Below, piece by piece: positions 62,743-64,000 of a DNA stretch of 64,000 nt. The DNA is from Lactobacillus kimbladii (GTDB lineage Bacteria > Bacillota > Bacilli > Lactobacillales > Lactobacillaceae): the NCBI RefSeq assembly GCF_014323605.1, contig NZ_SCMB01000006.1:27428-91427 (forward strand), written 5' to 3'. The position numbers were made by a program, and so were the translations under genes. The first letter of the stretch is position 1. Every line of letters starts with the position of its first letter. The notes under the pieces were generated by a model. The model ran no database searches. It was given only the letters and a program-made list of their open reading frames with translations, and was not told where the DNA came from.

Positions 62743-63702
62743 CTAAATACTGGTTGAATGAATTGTTAAGGTTTTTTCGGGAAAAAGCGCACGCATAATT
62801 GTAGTAATTGCAATTTGTGCTTCTCCAAATCCAAGTCCAATAAGAGGCACACGTCCGGGATACGTTGATACATCACCAATTGCATAGATGCCTGGTATAT
62901 TTGTTTCCATAGAGCGTGATACTTCAATTTGGTTATTATTTAAGTTGACACCCCACTTTTTTACAAATTGGTTATTAGCACGGAAGCCATAGCCGACGAT
63001 TATTTGATCAAATTGTTCGTAAATAATATTGCTGGTCCCCATCTCTTTTAAACCAATATTAAGTAGATTATCTCTGATTTGAATTGATTTAGGAAGATAG
63101 GGAGTTTGTACTTCAACATTTTTTAAACTTTTAAGTTTTTGAATACTGGATTCCAAACCACGAAATTCATTTCTTCTATGAATTAAATTAATTTTCGTTC
63201 CTTCCTGATCTGCTAGTTCAGCTGCCCAGTCGAGGGCAGAATCTCCTCCACCAAAGACTCCTATTTTTTGATTTTTAAATTTTTGAGGATCTCTAACATA
63301 GTAGTGAACTCTTTTTTCGATTTCATCGTCCATTTTTAACGGAAATTTTTTAGGAGTAAATGATCCAGTTCCGGTGGCAATAATTACGCTTTTTACAGAA
63401 AAATTATTATCAATAATAAATTTTCTGTCTATTTTTTTAAGATCTACCACAGGATGATTTAAGATAAAAGTTGCGTTTTGGCTGCTTTTATTTCGCAACT
63501 TTTCGATTAATTCATGAGCAGAAATAGAACTAAAAGCTGGTATATCCAAAATTTTCTTAAATGGATAAAGTAGTTTTGGTTGGCCTCCTACTTCTGCAAG
63601 TGAGTCAAAAACTACAGTTTTCAGACCATGAAGATGGGCAAAATTAGCACAGAATAATCCTATCGGACCAGCCCCAATAATTGCTAAATCAAATTTTTTT
63701 AT
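62743..63702 (-). CDS. FAD-dependent ferredoxin/flavodoxin NADP reductase-like oxidoreductase, apparent ATA start
   Basis: About 319 aa. The first in-frame ATG (63549) would remove the FAD site, but the frame stays open upstream and encodes KKFDLAIIGAGPIGLFCANF, the Rossmann GxGxxG start of this family, then VGGQPKLLYPFKKI. The only start-like codon at proper spacing (8 nt) from AGGGGAG is ATA at 63700-63702. NADP-binding motif GVFGGGDSALDWA and C-terminal YAIGDVSTYPGRVPLIG complete a TrxB-like two-domain reductase lacking the CxxC pair of thioredoxin reductase. Either a true rare ATA start or a sequence error for ATG. Confidence 0.88.
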   Translation of the reverse strand: MKKFDLAIIGAGPIGLFCANFAHLHGLKTVVFDSLAEVGGQPKLLYPFKKILDIPAFSSISAHELIEKLRNKSSQNATFILNHPVVDLKKIDRKFIIDNNFSVKSVIIATGTGSFTPKKFPLKMDDEIEKRVHYYVRDPQKFKNQKIGVFGGGDSALDWAAELADQEGTKINLIHRRNEFRGLESSIQKLKSLKNVEVQTPYLPKSIQIRDNLLNIGLKEMGTSNIIYEQFDQIIVGYGFRANNQFVKKWGVNLNNNQIEVSRSMETNIPGIYAIGDVSTYPGRVPLIGLGFGEAQIAITTIMRALFPEKTLTIHSTSI

Positions 63703-63786
63703 TTTAAAAACTCCCCTCTAAACCTTGATATAACAACTTTATCATAAAAAAGGAACTAAGTCTTTTCAATAAATCGTAAAAAAGAC

Positions 63787-63815
63787 TTGCAAAAGGCAAA
63801 AATAATTGCTAGTAT
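63787..63815 (+). promoter_or_regulatory. rrn-type promoter P1
   Basis: TTGCAA 63787-63792 and TAGTAT 63810-63815, spacing 17, downstream of a GC-poor region with no gene (63703-63780). Confidence 0.75.
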
Positions 63816-63890
63816 TAATAACTGTCGTCGGGCAATGAGCCGCAAGGCAGGAGGCCTCTCAGGCAGCGCAAAAAAATCGAGCAAAAGCAG

Positions 63891-63922
63891 TTGACAAAAG
63901 CGAGCTGCTTTAGTAAGATAAT
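63891..63922 (+). promoter_or_regulatory. rrn-type promoter P2
   Basis: TTGACA 63891-63896 with TAAGAT at 63914-63919 (spacing 17; GATAAT three bases later). Confidence 0.75.
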
Positions 63923-63967
63923 AAACGCTGTCTGGCAAGACGGCGAAAAGGACTCAGAAAAAAGTGC

Positions 63968-63996
63968 TTGACAAAAGCGGCTGAATCTGGGAAAAT
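63968..63996 (+). promoter_or_regulatory. rrn-type promoter P3, at the window edge
   Basis: TTGACA 63968-63973 and GAAAAT 63991-63996, spacing 17. It shares TTGACAAAAGCG with P2, indicating a duplicated promoter module. Stacked promoters like these precede rRNA operons in lactobacilli, so a 16S rRNA gene probably lies just beyond the window. Confidence 0.65.
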
Positions 63997-64000
63997 AAAA

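Overview
The window looks like a chromosome segment of a low-GC Lactobacillus of the delbrueckii/acidophilus lineage (possibly an animal- or insect-gut species; the species cannot be fixed from the sequence). Evidence: AT-rich DNA, strong GGAGG ribosome binding sites, several secreted proteins ending in paired SLAP (S-layer-type wall-binding) domains, an Apf surface protein, an Lcn972-like bacteriocin locus, and housekeeping order alaS-ireB-ruvX-DUF1292-mutS2-trxA followed by divergent pepQ/ccpA.

Region 1 (1-23.9 kb) is a carbohydrate locus that reads as one pathway. A surface GH35 beta-galactosidase and a surface multi-domain GH31 enzyme (GH31-FN3-CBM32-dockerin-cohesin-SLAP) would trim glycans outside. 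A mannose-family PTS (EIIB, IIC, IID, IIA) would import the released sugar as a 6-phosphate. AgaS converts galactosamine-6-phosphate to tagatose-6-phosphate, and a LacD-type aldolase splits tagatose-1,6-bisphosphate. A GntR repressor, a second GH31 without signal or anchor, a GH42-like predicted cytosolic glycosidase, and an RpiR/PfkB-kinase/PTS-Fru(BCA) unit complete it. The content resembles the galacto-N-biose/GalNAc (gnb, aga) clusters of other lactic acid bacteria, but with the hydrolases placed on the cell surface. My best inference is uptake of GalNAc and galactose from O-glycans or similar galactosaminyl glycans. CcpA sites (cre) and a candidate GntR operator sit at its promoters. No NagA deacetylase is seen in the window.

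Region 2 (23.9-32 kb) is accessory and decayed. It holds a 38-aa ORF, apf, an IS3-type transposase remnant, a (AT)12 tract, a lactococcin-972-like bacteriocin locus whose precursor has a frameshift in the signal peptide, two decayed GntR/UTRA regulator fragments, a SEC10/PgrA-type surface protein and an acetyltransferase.

Region 3 (32-43.5 kb) has two identical tRNA-Gln genes and a tRNA-Tyr flanking a GDPD and an aminotransferase. These are followed by a DUF285/SLAP surface protein, a beta-helix protein, a NagR-like GntR regulator, wall teichoic acid genes (tagD, tagA, a GT4), and NAD salvage genes (pncB-nadE).

Region 4 (43.5-64 kb) is core genome: T-box-controlled alaS and the genes behind it, trxA, mscL, murI-rdgB, an MscS channel, DUF948/YtxH genes, pepQ/ccpA, a SLAP-type GDPD, the yunD-yutD-HAD-DUF1461 operon, a DedA protein, and a flavin NAD(P)H reductase whose only usable start appears to be ATA. 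The window ends in stacked promoters typical of an rRNA operon leader.
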